Positions 47,612-59,364 of a stretch of 64,000 nt of DNA are shown piece by piece; the first letter of the stretch is position 1, and every line of letters begins with the position of its first letter. The notes under the pieces are model-generated. The model was given only the letters and a program-made list of their open reading frames with translations. It searched no databases and was not told the origin of the DNA. The DNA is from Glandiceps talaboti (lineage: Eukaryota; Hemichordata; Enteropneusta; Spengelidae). The position numbers and the translations under genes are program-made. The DNA lies in the NCBI RefSeq assembly GCF_964340395.1, contig NW_027554288.1, forward strand, positions 57,501-121,500, in the 5' to 3' direction.

Positions 47612-48586
47612 GTATGTAACATCTACAGTAATTTACAAGTGTACAAGTCCTGGGGGGGGGGGGTGTACAAGTTCTGGTGTGTGGCTAATACTGTAAACCC
47701 AAGACACCATTCTAAATCAATACCTCATTTCAAACCATTACAGGTTTTTACAAAATCAAATTTTTAGACCAAAATACATTTTGTAGTAGTTCCATATTTA
47801 GGAAATGGTGGATTGCATAATGAGTTTTCACTTTTATACTTTTCCCCCAGGAACATTTTGAGAGGCATTTAATGGTAGTTATGATTTGATAAATGACATG
47901 ACAATGGACCACATTTTTGACAAAGCAAAATTGAAAGTAATGAGGATGGACCCCATTTTAGACTCTTCAGCTCAAAAAAGACAGACCTTATTATAGACCA
48001 AAGGGTTCAAAAACACACTCCAAGTCTTGCGGCTGGATATGCATAGTGAAATAGGGAAAGTAACCCCCCCCCCCCCCCCCGGTACTAGTCTTACATGCAT
48101 CAGTTCATAACACTGCTGTGCAATATCAAAAATACACTTGCATACCTGTATGCACATGTAAGTGGAAATGTCCGCAGTATTCCTTGTACTCAAAATCAAA
48201 TGATCACAGTTTACTTTTCACAAAATCTACAGTATTGGATGAACATATCTCCTTGACACATCAGTACCATTGTTAAAGTACTCAGGCTACTGCACACTTG
48301 CTGTGTGTTTTACCTGTTGTACTTTCACTTACTACACTTCTGACAAAACAGAGAATACAAGAGCTCAAGCAAATACACCCAGCCTTTCAACACTGGCTCT
48401 GACATTTCATTTGGATTAGTCACATTGTTGAAATTAATAATCAAATTTATCTTCAAAATTAGACAGCCCTGTTTTATTAGATAAAATGATAAATGAACTC
48501 AAATAAATACTGAATAAGTTACTGAGGAGTTACTGAACCTGAAATATATTGACTAAACATTCTGTTTGTTTGTTTGTTTGTTTTAG

Positions 48587-49074
48587 TTAGAAGAACAGTA
48601 ACAGACACATTTCCAGATAATTTATAACACCCAAGGGATTTATCCAACATAGAAGCAATTCAATTTGGTAAAGAAAATGAAAAACTTGTTTGTGAGTTGT
48701 ACAGAGAGTACATGAGTAACCATGGTTCACCAGTAGTGACCTCAAATGTTGGATTAATCATTAATCCATCTGTACCACATCTTGGTGGCACTCCAGATCA
48801 AAATGTGTATGATGTACTACAACATGATCCTTTTGGTCACTTCTGTCTTGTTAATGATAATGGCAAAGTCAGGTTGAACTCCCAGCACAATTTTTTCTAT
48901 CACATACAGGGTCAAATGGCCCTCAATGGTCTTAAATGGTGTGACTTTGTTGTGTACACTAAACATGATGAACTCTATGTTGAAAGAGTAAGATTCAGTG
49001 AGGAACTTTGGGTACATAAAATGTTAGCCATACTTACTGCAGTTGACATTGAAATGATCAGATACTTAACCTGA
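48587..49074 (+). CDS. Fourth exon, YqaJ-type nuclease domain lacking the E-x-K motif
   Basis: After a strong acceptor (TTTGTTTTAG|) the frame reads RTVTDTFPDNL, a stop (48625-48627), then HPRDLSNIEAIQFGKENEKL. It goes on with VCELYREYMSNHG, VGLIINPSVPHLGGTPDQNV, VRLNSQHNFFYHIQGQMALN and GLKWCDFVVYTKHDELYVER. HLGGTPD holds the first acidic catalytic residue of YqaJ nucleases (usually PDG). HNxxYxxQGQMAxxGxKWCDFVVYT is the diagnostic second block. The 'LLEIKCPxS' strand with the Glu and Lys should lie between them, but the sequence jumps from DPFGH to FCLVNDNGK. The product could not be catalytic. A start after the stop is possible if the upstream part is unused. Confidence 0.75.
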
Positions 49075-49079
49075 CAGAA

Positions 49080-49545
49080 TTATAAGACACGGATAAACAA
49101 ATGTTGTAGTTCTGCTTGTAAGTCAGGAAGTGCTGGACACATTTTTCCTCCAAAGGCATTTTATATTACATAGATATGTAGACTAAATTTAGCAAAAAAT
49201 GAAGTGGCAAAGTCTGTAAAAATAGTCTAACTTTTGGACAGTGTTGGTATCAAAAATGCAACTCAACATACTAAAACATATTTAGGAGCAAATCGATGTT
49301 GGCATAGATTGATAGAGGTGGTTCTGTATACACAAAGTCATGGTAACTGAGATTATGATAGTATTAAAAAAATTCTTGATACCCAATGATTATATGTGAT
49401 ATAATAATGGTGTAAAGTGTACCAGTTCCTGGATATGACCAAACAAATAACACAAATCTCTGTTATCAAACCTCTTTGTGCATACTCAACAATTGCTGTT
49501 TTTTGTTTTGATGTCAATTTGTTCCTGGGTGATCTTTAATAAGTG
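49080..49545. other. 3' flank of the SWIM/YqaJ-like gene
   Basis: AT-rich DNA between the stop at 49074 and the solo LTR. No clear AATAAA signal and no further exon. Confidence 0.4.
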
Positions 49546-50400
49546 CTGTGTGTAACGGACTTAATGCACTTATCATCGAAGCAAGGTATTTTCATCAACA
49601 GCGCCCTCTATCACGGACATCGACGTTGTTAGTAGTTTCTGTACAAAGTTTATATCTGACTAGTTGTTGATGTTAGAGACTGTTTTATTGCAAATAAAGA
49701 GTAGTTGTAGTCCTAGAGTAAGTAATTTTACAGAATACTTTGATGTCGATGCTTAACTTGTATGTTTTGGTCCCATGAATCAGTGCCGCTGAAAGCCATA
49801 TCTCGCAACTTGTATTGAAAGATGTTCTTACGCACTGAAACATAGTTCCACGGTTATAGTAGAGTATGCGTAGATTTTTGACTTTATTGTAACATTTCAT
49901 ACCTTGTTTATGGTCAGTCTGTGGTAGATGTAGTTTTGAGACAATCAGATTGATATTTAGTACATATTTCCTTTCATACATCGTGTAGTAATACAAAGAG
50001 TAGTGTATGTAAACAGATAGAACATTTTGTAACGAACGAAGATGAAGTAACATAATTGTCATCAATATTTACCTAGAGTGCCAGCTAAAAGGCCCACGAG
50101 GTAGTATAACCTTTATATATTTGATTATTATAATGATAGAAACCATTTTGTTTCATGATTTGTTAGTACAGAGTGTTTATAAGTCTAAGCACTAGTTTGT
50201 AATTACATTCAGCGTATACCTGACCATGTGTATTTCTAGGTCATGTAGTGTTTGTATTATGTTTCAAGTTCTCATGTAAGTTCCATTTGATTGATTTACC
50301 AGATCTTACGTTGGTGTAAACAGAGTTCATTAATAAAGGAATGCCATCAGTATAAAGATCGTGTTCGCCTAAGTTATTTAGTTGGTACCTCTACACTGTG
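49546..50400. mobile_element. Solo LTR with 5-bp target duplication
   Basis: An 845-bp unit from TGTAACGGAC (49551) to TACCTCTACA (50395) begins TGT and ends ACA. It is flanked on both sides by CTGTG (49546-49550 and 50396-50400). TG...CA ends with a 5-bp duplication are typical of Ty3/Gypsy-type LTR elements. Candidate polyadenylation signals AATAAAG occur near 49693 and 50332. No internal gag-pol sequence follows, so it is a solo LTR left by recombination between two LTRs. The perfect duplication suggests a fairly recent event. Strand is uncertain; the AATAAAG signals favour plus. Confidence 0.72.
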
Positions 50401-50404
50401 TGTG

Positions 50405-51040
50405 TATTATTTGTCCTGACTGTAGTTGAAAATGATGCCTTATTTATAAACTTTACAACTATAATCAAGGGGAGTTAACTTTTTGCTTCTTATATAGACA
50501 GAAACTAAAACCATTGTTGCAACATGTTGATACAAGTTTATACAGAAAGTTGATGTTATTACACTTACTGTAGGGTTGCTCGTCTGATACTATGTTTTAC
50601 TTTGTGCAACAATAGCTTTAGTTTGTCTATCATAGGTAGTTGAAAGTTTGTTTTCTGTTGTAATAAAAAAGATACATACTATTTTAAAAGAAAATCAATT
50701 TTAATGATCACTTCAAATGAGAAATATTATGTATATAAAAGGTGCATAATATAAGTCGAGATATTGAAATAGTAGGGAGGGAAGTAGGATACAAATATAT
50801 ACAGCTTTATCAGTGAGTCTCTACTATGTTACAATATTAACAATGAAGTATACTTCATTGCTGAATAAGCAATATTTTATCAACCCTTGCTAGGTTTTCA
50901 CTAGGATAAAGCATTGTTCAGAACAAATTTTCTCATATTTACATCTGAGATTTTAAGGTGATAACAAAGTAGTGAGTCGAAAGCTCAATGCTAAAAAATC
51001 TTGAGCTGCTTGTGTGTTACAACCTTTGTAAATCAAAGTA
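50405..51040. other. No recognisable gene
   Basis: AT-rich DNA, no motif. Confidence 0.4.
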
Positions 51041-51044
51041 GTGA

Positions 51045-51690
51045 GTGTTATTCACCAACATCGACCATTTGGTCACATCACTTCATGGTTTAGTCAATTT
51101 CTAATACACACAAGAAAGAGTAGTATCCTATGACCACTTGATTTGTATTCTATGTATAATATGATGTGTAAAGTGTGATCTTTTTTTGTAAAACTAAGCA
51201 AAATATCTAAATATTGTTCCTCAATATTTTTCTTTGCTCAGCCATGGAAAGTATGAGTGACCTTAGGAGACTAGTCACTACTTGTCAGTAGTAACAAAAC
51301 ATTAGGTTACAAGTATTGTCTGGATGAATGAAGACAAATATTGGGAATAATATAATAGTATACATCCTAAAGCATAATGTATGAAAACATTTAGAAAAAT
51401 AATGGTGAGGTATGTAGGCATAATCTTTATTTTCGGTTCAAAAACATTAATTTGGCTTATGCATGGTATCATTAGATGTTATTCACCAATGTTATTCTTC
51501 ATTCGGCCAAGGAAAATATGAGTGACCTAACGGGGGGGGGGGGGGGGTCACTATGAGTCGCTACATGAGAAGTAGGTCGTGAGTATTTTCTGGTTGAATA
51601 AAGAGAAATATTGGAGAATTATTGTAATTATACCTGTTCAAGTATAATTTGTGAAATGTCAAGGAAAATAATGGATGATTTGGAACATTT
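51045..51690 (+). repeat. Diverged local tandem duplication, two or three units
   Basis: 51240-51430 and 51495-51690 share AAAGTATGAGTGACCT / AAATATGAGTGACCT, AAGTATTGTCTGGATGAAT / GAGTATTTTCTGGTTGAAT, and AATATTGG...AATAAT. The preceding ATTCACCAACATCGACCATT (from about 51048) corresponds to ATTCACCAATGTTATTC (51481). The second unit carries a 16-base G run at 51532-51547, absent from the first. Confidence 0.6.
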
Positions 51691-51699
51691 TTATTCATA

Positions 51700-52420
51700 A
51701 TTTGTATATCTATATGATGTGTTCAATCAGTACATCAGAAATAAATAAAGTTTATTTTCAAGAGATAACCTTTTGTAGTGTTGAACTTTATATTTATTCA
51801 AAAAAATGCACTTTTAATAAAGAAATATACCATATTACTATCATCCCCACCACATCCCTATTTACAATGTGACCTATATATCTCAACATGACAAAATGTT
51901 TTTTTGGAACTTCACTAGACTACAGCACACTAACCAAATATTTTCTATGGATCCATACAATGTCCAAGGGATCACCTGATCAAAAATGTGCCACCCCTTT
52001 ATCCTTCCAATAGCCCGCTCAATATGTATTCAGACACTGGCTATTTTCTGGGTTTCAAAAACATCACTGGATTTCATTTGCTTTAATTTGTCCTGGTTGA
52101 CATTTGGGGGGAATATTTAATGTTACACCCCTGTCAAGGAGGTTCAGAAAATTGTAAATAAAGGAAAACTGATGCCATAACACATCTGGACACTTGTCTG
52201 CTTGATTTGTATAACAAGCTGCAGCACAATACCACTTTCCCATGCTTGTATATAATTCACTATCGATAAGTTTGTAAACGATACACTGGTTGCTAATGTA
52301 AACAAAACAAATTGTGCTCAAATGGTGGCACGTCTCTGAACTTTACCCCCTTTAGCCTCGTTCTGATTAACATCTGGGTACCTTTCCATAGAGGTGTATT
52401 CCCCTGACCCTCCCCCTTGT
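51700..52420. other. No recognisable gene
   Basis: AT-rich DNA. Open frames at 51675-51872 and 52064-52321 lack motifs. Confidence 0.4.
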
Positions 52421-52424
52421 AATT

Positions 52425-52620
52425 ACTGAAGGCTTCCTAATTTAACTTGCATCATAATTGGGTTTGACTCCATAATTTTCATTTCTATTAGTTTTGCTTT
52501 TTAAAACTATATACAACGGAGTCTAGTTATACTGAAACAGAGTATTCTGGTCTGAGGTACATTTCTATTTATCAGATATTGAAACAGAATGAAACTTTTC
52601 TAATTTTGATACTGTATTTC
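52425..52620. repeat. Repeat family G copy 1
   Basis: Shared with 58960-59105: TTACTGAAGGCTT.CTAATTTA, TTTGCTTTTTAAAACTATAT and GTCTAGTTATACTGAAACAG. Non-coding, ends undefined. Confidence 0.6.
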
Positions 52621-52639
52621 ATCATAACAGGAGGCATAC

Positions 52640-52800
52640 ATGATGGATGTGACTTATTTCAAAAGTAAGAGGTAACAATTTAATGCAGCTTATTCCTCAT
52701 TTATTGAAAAACACCCCCCCCCCTCCCCGTCTAGTTTAGTATTTTTTTCAGTGACTCCTCTGATTCCTCAGACCTCCTCAGATCATAATGACTCCTCCCT
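52640..52800. repeat. Repeat family H copy 1, C-rich
   Basis: GATGTGACTTATTTCAAAAG and TAATGCAGCTTATTCC match 54180-54232, followed in both by C-rich tracts and AGTGACTCC-like words. Confidence 0.5.
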
Positions 52801-53079
52801 AATAAAGTATAGTAAAAAGACTATCATTCATTTTCATTCATGAATAGTTAAATTAGTTTACTCAGAAAACAGTGGTTCTTCTAACAAGACTTATAAAGTT
52901 ATGTATACTGATCAGAACTTTAACCTGGTGTATCTCTGAAATTACATGTCATGCAGGTTATGTACAATCATGAAATGGTTCCCTAGCAACCAAACTTTAT
53001 GGAAATGGTTGTATCTTCTAGAGTTGTGTTCCCCTTTAATGATAAATTGGCAGTACACCCCTTAGCCATATGTATGTAT

Positions 53080-53202
53080 AAAATGTACACCATGTGTATT
53101 CATAAGTAATGTCCCCACCAAATACTAAGGCAGACAGACAGACACACACACATTTCACAATGCCTATAGCCCTACTGAACCTAGATCAGTTGTGCTAAAA
53201 AT
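53080..53202 (+). repeat. Composite repeat family A, 3' end only
   Basis: GTCCCCACCAAATACTAAGG, then (CAGA)n/(CA)n, then CCTATAGCCCTACTGAACC and CAGTTGTGCTAAAAA. One hairpin arm is shortened. Confidence 0.75.
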
Positions 53203-53689
53203 GGTGACTCTCATATATACTGACAGTTGTGCATCAGTACATCCAGTAGTGGTTGGCAAGAAAACAAAAAATGTTGTAATGTAATGTGATTCTAGCACCC
53301 CTCCAACCAAAACAGAAAAGCTTAGCATTCCCCATGTGACCTTAAATCACCCATCGATATAATCATCAATATAACCAGCAATTGGCAAAAAGAAAACAAT
53401 GGTAGTCAGCACTCGGTGTGATAAAACCTCTACTGGTTTTCAATTTGAAAAAGTGTTTTTTTTCGGATGAATTATTTGCCTGTGTTCTATATTTCGCCTG
53501 ACATGTGTTCTGTTTTGTCTTTAAGTGATTTTAGCCAAAATATGATAAAGTGTTAACAATGGAAAACAAAATTTACATATTAATAAATATTGTCTTCCAC
53601 AGGAGTATATAAGTAATAGAAATAGTTGTGTTAATTCAGCCAAGGAACACCATAATTATACTCTAAGGAAGCTAATACATTTCTTGATG

Positions 53690-53821
53690 TCCTTGGTGGG
53701 GGGTGGGGGGGGGGTCGGTGGAATTGCTTCGAAAATCCACAAAATTTGAGTGACCCCCCTACCTGGCTTGAAATTTTTTTGTAACCCCTCTTCCTTGACA
53801 CAAATTTCTTTCATAACCCCC

Positions 53822-53859
<38 letters not shown>

Positions 53860-54480
53860 CCACCACCACCTCACCATTTTACCATCATCTTAACTCAGTA
53901 ACTGTTAATGGAGCGCTACAAACATTATACAAATTGAGGTTGAGTGTTCCATTGAAACACCACATGCACATACACTCACACACATATATACATATGCGTA
54001 CATACGTACGTACGTACGTACCTACCTACCTACCTACACACATACACACAAACATACATATTGCATACATACATACATACATATATACATACATATATGC
54101 ATACATACATACATACATACATACATACATACAATACCAAACTTTTTATTTTGAATTTGAATTTCCTTATATGTTATGGATGTAGCATATTTCAAGAGGA
54201 AGGGGTAACAGTGAAGGCAGCTTATTCCAAAAGTATTAGGTATTAGTTGAATGAAAGTTTGAGGGATTCAAGTGTGGGTGGGTACGAGAGGGAGTTAATC
54301 CCTCGCATCTCAGAGATTTTTGAATTTCAAGGACTAAAAGAATGCTTTTTGGTGATATTTTCACAAGTAAAATTTTGAGTAGCCCCCCCCCCCCCCCTTC
54401 ACTCCCCAATTTTTTGGTAACACCCCCCCCTCCCTCTCACTCCTCAGTTTTTTGAGTGACCCCCCAGTCGTACATAATTA
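53690..54480. repeat. Low-complexity block: C/G tracts, (CA)n, (TACG)n and (ATAC)n
   Basis: Contains a G-rich tract (about 53698-53714), (CA)n at about 53823-53854, (TACG)n, (CTAC)n and (ATAC)n runs at 53980-54132, a family H copy at 54178-54240 and a 15-base C run at 54383-54397. The order G-tract, CA, ATAC, C-tract suggests several independent expansions. Open frames here are artefacts. Confidence 0.85.
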
Positions 54481-54489
54481 CAGCTCCCT

Positions 54490-55090
54490 TAAATGTTGTC
54501 AATTCCAGGTCGACATATTAATACAGGTCAGAGTTTCATTGCAGGGTATGATCTAGACAGGGTATAACTATATTAACACCACACTCATAAATGTTATCCA
54601 TTATTAGATACGCATCTGGGAAAAATGCCAGAAAGTATCAATACTGTCTTTGATACCGTTACTAATGGAATCGTAATCAAGAAGAAATGATGAAGATAAT
54701 GATGTACCACCTAAAAGAAAACCAAATTATCACAAGAGGAAAATGTAAATGGAAGACAAGCAGAATAAGTGAAACATGCTACTAACTGGAGATAAGTATA
54801 AGTTTTTTGAGATTTAAGTCTTTTTTACGTCAACAGATTATAAACCTTGTACATATCAGTACTCAGCATGGTTAGCCTGGAAATGTTTGATATTGATAAG
54901 AGAATAATTTGAATTAGTAGTGTGGGATGGACGTGAAAGCACTGGCTTCCTAAATAATTTCAACAAAAAAATAAAATTGTGACCAACTTCAACAATAAAT
55001 ACATTTTTTTGCTTACAGATTGATACATGAGAAAGGATTTGCCGATTTGTACGTTCTGTTACAATATGCTATATAGGATACTCTTAAGTT
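54490..55090. other. No recognisable gene
   Basis: AT-rich sequence, nothing identified. Confidence 0.4.
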
Positions 55091-55093
55091 ACC

Positions 55094-55477
55094 AATAATA
55101 AAATCATAAAAAATAGAAAATAAGATGTGCTGACTAGAAATTAACAAATCTGAGTAAGCTACCCCATGCGCATCAACACACCAGTTATCAAAGCAATCTG
55201 GCAAGAAGTATTTGAGGAGATGATGAAAATATCATTTTTTGAAAAAAAATCATAAAATATTGAAAATGGCACAGATCAACTTGACATGAACAAGTCTGAA
55301 TAGCCTTCCCCCAGGGAACATGCACACCAAATATCGAAGAATTCTGACTGTCACTTTCGGAGAAGATGATGAAAATATAAAAAGTTGACGGACACCTATG
55401 ATTCACTCTTCTCTATACCTCTTATACCCACCTATATCTAAAGCTACACTTTCAGCTTTCGCTGACAGCGGAGCTAA
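55094..55477. repeat. Repeat family E copy 2
   Basis: Same order as 38925-39321 and the same terminal hairpin (AAAGCTACACTTTCAGC with GCTGACAGCGGAGCT). The C-tract position reads CCTTCCCCC here. Confidence 0.75.
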
Positions 55478-55479
55478 AC

Positions 55480-57530
55480 AACATGCATATTGATTCTCTT
55501 AAGTTACCAACAATATGTATCTTGAATGAGGATGTAACTTGCTCGCTCTCTCTCTCTCTCTCCCCAACATGTTATCAGTCTTATAAGAATACAACAGTTG
55601 TTATAATGCTCTAACAATCTGTGTTTGTGTTATTTATTTATAGCCATCCACAATTAAAACAAGTTTTACCATAGAAGTATCACATACCATTCTAGAATAG
55701 TAAACTCCAAACAAATTTGTCTTTACAAATGTCACCTACATATACATGTGTATTCTTATTGAATATATATTTTAATGAGCCATTTGTGATAGTTTTGATT
55801 AGAATGGAATTCAATGCAAGGATTACATGTCTTGTTAAAACAATATTACAGAGTTTGTTGCAATACAGAAATGAATCATTTATACCATTCAGGTATCTCC
55901 CCTTATACCTCAATGATAATATTACCTTAACTACCATGCTCATAACTAGTGAAATCTCACAAAGGTGTAATAGACCATGTATTTGTTGAGAGACTATAAC
56001 ATGAACCAATATGATGAACTGACAAATCCCATTTTAATATAATTACATTATCATTTCAAATCTGAAAGGGACAGCACCTCCTTCCCTGAGCTTTACCATC
56101 TATTTAGTGTAAATGGGTTTGTATATTGACATACAAATGTAATTATCCAAACACTCCAAAAACTGTCAAATGAACCTTCTTCTTTTTTTTTCAACATTTT
56201 AAAGACTCAAGCATCACAACTACACCAAAGTCAATTGTTCGTCAGTTAACAGTTACACAAGCCAATATCAAATGTTGAATACAACTTAAATATGTTTACA
56301 TTCTTCAGATATTTTGTGATGTAATCTAACAGGATTTCACTTACGCTATGTTTTAATTAGACATGATAACTGACAAGACTATCTATCATAACATCTCTGT
56401 AGACCACAATAACAAAACTATTGGAAAAAAAGTTACAAGTACTGAATACAACTTTTGTCAGAAGAGCAAAACACTTCCTTGTTAAATAACCAGAATGAGT
56501 TTTGAAAAGAATCAATATCTGTGACCCTGTCATATTCTTACACAGTTTTATAAGAAAGAGATGACAGTAATATATCATCATTTATTTTGTGTACTATATA
56601 ATACGCTGAACAACATTCATATGATTTTAGATTTTTTTTTTGCAAGGATCAGTTTCAGAAGAATAATATATAATCCACTATAAGCGTATACATTAATTTT
56701 GACAAATATATCTTGACTAATGATAAAAAAATTATAATATAATGAATGTTCTCTAGCACTTTAGGGGAGGGAAGGGACAGGGGAAATCAGGCCTGGACTG
56801 TTACGTAAAAGGTGACCCTCCTCAGATTCTGTTGAGCCAAAAGTGTCCTGCCCTAAATTTCCTTCCTTAAAAATATGGCCCTTCCCCAGTTAAATATTTT
56901 TAAAACATGGTTTGAATGCTGTCAGACATGGAAAGGGACTGGAATCAATTGGTTTAAAAGAAGTAATCCCACTGCTTCCACCACATTGAAAGTTTTAAAG
57001 GCATTGGTTATTTCTCCAACTACTACTACCACAGTATATTTGTGTCAACTCATTGCATTAATCAGTACCTGTGTTTGGATTTCAATGGCTGAGTTGCAGG
57101 CCAGAACATTAACTCCAAAATACTAGTTGGCTCCAAATGTTGTCATTGGGACTGTCAACATATCTAAACATTATCCCTAATACCTTACCCAACTGTTCCC
57201 GTTTTACTCCTGTGAGACCCACTTCTCTCCTCACAACTGATAATTAATTCACTATATGCCATATGGTTGCCAGCAGCGGTTTGATGATATGGTTTGATAT
57301 GATATCTAACCCTAAACCAAAATTTAAGGCAACATTGGGTTGTTCATTACCATGGTTACAAGGGTGATATAGTAAAAGTGAAATAACAATGCAAAGATAA
57401 TATTAATTTTTATGGCTCACTAATTGTACCCGTACCAACTATATTGTATGGTTAGGCTGTTTATTACAAGGATGTTATAGTAAAAGTTAAATATGTTTTG
57501 AGCACCTCATACCCATAGCTAACTACAATA
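55480..57530. other. No recognisable gene
   Basis: AT-rich DNA. Overlapping frames at 55692-56009 (both strands) and 56875-57126 show no domain or splice phase support. A short (CT)n lies at 55547-55562. Confidence 0.4.
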
Positions 57531-57534
57531 TTAT

Positions 57535-57715
57535 TTGTTGAGGGTCACTAAGTGTTCACTTACTGGCTATTTCACATGGTGTTTGCATACAATGCGGAGC
57601 AATAGGATGTCAACAACACAAAATAATGCTAGACTAGACAATACCATTAGTCAAAGTGAAATGTGTTGCTCCCCTCATCTCATTTCCTAATATATGGCCC
57701 TCCCCAAGAAATGAT
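57535..57715. repeat. Repeat family F copy 2
   Basis: Counterpart of 44320-44500, again directly left of a family A copy. Confidence 0.7.
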
Positions 57716-57717
57716 TT

Positions 57718-58937
57718 GTAAAAATACCGCCAATGGCATTGTAGCACAATTGTAGTTTTTAAAAATGTTTATCCATATGGTAGTCCATGCTAACAATAGG
57801 TGTTCATTTGCTGAATGACTACCCAGTTGCCTAGCCAACCATGTTGCTATCTTTGCGATATACGCTATCATTTGGCTGTTACTATGGGCGTTGTCATGTT
57901 GTTAGATATATTTGCATACATTTTTGCATTTTTTGTTCACTTGTGTATGAATTCCTGATATTATCTTTGCAAAATATATCATCATTTGGCTGTTGCTATG
58001 GGCGTGGTCTTCTTGTTAGACATATTTGCATACATTTTTAAATATTTATTCATTTATCTTTCAATTCCTGTTGTTATCTTTTCAATATACGTGATTATTT
58101 GGCTGTTGCTATGGGCGTGGTCTTGTTGCTAGGCAAATTACGTACATTTTTGAATGTTTATTCAATCGTGTATTATTCCGTTATCTTTGTGAAATATACG
58201 ACCATTTGGCTGTTGCTAAGGGCGTGGTCATGGTTGCTAGGGATATTTGCATACATTTTTTGAATGTTTACTCACTTGCCTACCAGATGTTATTATTTTT
58301 GACCAATATATACTGCCATTTGGTTGTTGCTAAGGGCGTGGTCATGGTTGCCAGGGCCAATTGTGTCAAAATATTTTGAAGGAAATCTGCATAATAACAC
58401 CAAGTTTCAGTCTCATTGACCAAGTACTTTGTGAGATTATTAACATTTTCACACCTAATTTGCATATCACTCATGACATCATTGTATCCTTAATACTTCT
58501 CCATTTATACATCCCTAGATGCATTCCCATTAAATTTCAGCCCAATCTGCTCAGTATTTTTGGAATTATTGATTTTTGACCAAAAAGACACATGTTTAGC
58601 CCTAATCATCATGTCATGAACAAATCTGATTTTATCACACCCCTTAAGAATGTTCCCACCAAATTTCGCACCAATCTGCCCAGGAGTTTCTAAGTTTGAT
58701 TTTTTTTCAACAAAAATCACATTTTTTTTACCCAAATCACACACCTGTAATGCGATTATTTTCATTTGAACAATTTCCCAACTAGACCCCACAAGTAATG
58801 TCTCCACCAAATACCAAAGCAATCGGGTTGACAGTTTTTGAGTTTAAGTAATCCACACACATACACAGACAGACCACGCTCGATGCCTATAGCACTACTG
58901 AACCTACATTGTAGTTCAGTTGTGCTAAAAAGAGACC
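57718..58937 (+). repeat. Composite repeat family A, head to 3' hairpin
   Basis: Head AATGGCATTGTAGCACAATTG (57731), about five ~114-bp units, full A/T-rich body, a short (ACAG) segment and the 3' hairpin. The hairpin arms are TAGCACTACTGAAC (58890-58903) and GTTCAGTTGTGCTA (58914-58927), with a 10-base loop. Unlike 29541-30846 it has no inverted hairpin at its left end, so either that is an exception or this copy is shortened. Confidence 0.85.
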
Positions 58938-58959
58938 CCACCCCCTCCTAATTCCCCCA

Positions 58960-59105
58960 ACCCACCCCTTATTAATTACTGAAGGCTTACTAATTTAACT
59001 TGTTTCATCCCAAATGTTCATTTTAATAAGATTTGCTTTTTAAAACTATATACAATAGAATCTAGTTATCCTGAAACAGCATTCTGGCTTGATATAAATC
59101 TTATT
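58960..59105. repeat. Repeat family G copy 2
   Basis: Counterpart of 52425-52620; directly follows a family A copy. Confidence 0.6.
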
Positions 59106-59250
59106 CAAATTGCTACATCTTACTATCACTCACAACAAAAATCCTACCAACATTACTATATGTGGTACATTTCTTTCTGTAAAATACCATTATTTTAGCA
59201 TATCATCACCAACTAAGTATATATTGTTACTCAATATATATACTTATGTA

Positions 59251-59361
59251 CAATTAACATACATACATACATACATACATACATACATACATACATACAT
59301 GTACATACACATACATACATACATACATACATACATACATACATACATACATACATACATA
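59251..59361. repeat. (ATAC)n microsatellite
   Basis: Tetranucleotide run interrupted once by GTACATACAC. A His-Thr-Tyr-Ile open frame spans it and is not a gene. Confidence 0.95.
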
Positions 59362-59364
59362 ACA

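Larger units (their letters stand above)
45608..49074 (+). pseudogene. SWIM-type / YqaJ-nuclease-like multi-exon gene, decayed
   Basis: Four exons recognised: 45608-45774, 46618-46756, 47374-47611 and about 48587-49074. Junctions one and two join in phase (2 then 0). Proteins with a SWIM-like zinc segment followed by a YqaJ viral-recombinase-type nuclease domain are numerous in invertebrate genomes, often as mobile or phage-like copies; YqaJ nucleases belong to the PD-(D/E)XK fold. Three lesions argue for a pseudogene: a missing base in exon 3 near 47508-47514, an in-frame TAA at 48625-48627, and loss of the nuclease E-x-K strand in exon 4. The second half of the SWIM motif is also missing between exons 3 and 4. 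Assembly indels could explain the frameshift but not the internal loss. Confidence 0.65.

Noticed and set aside
47612-48586. Missing SWIM C-x-H exon near 48285-48400 (reading GYCTLAVCF)
   Set aside because: The His is absent, and neither available acceptor gives an open frame that links both neighbours.
53934-54246. His/Thr/Tyr-rich open frames
   Set aside because: Translations of (ATAC)n and (TACG)n microsatellites.
56875-57126. 83-codon plus-strand open frame
   Set aside because: No domain, no initiator context and no splice sites; composition matches surrounding DNA.
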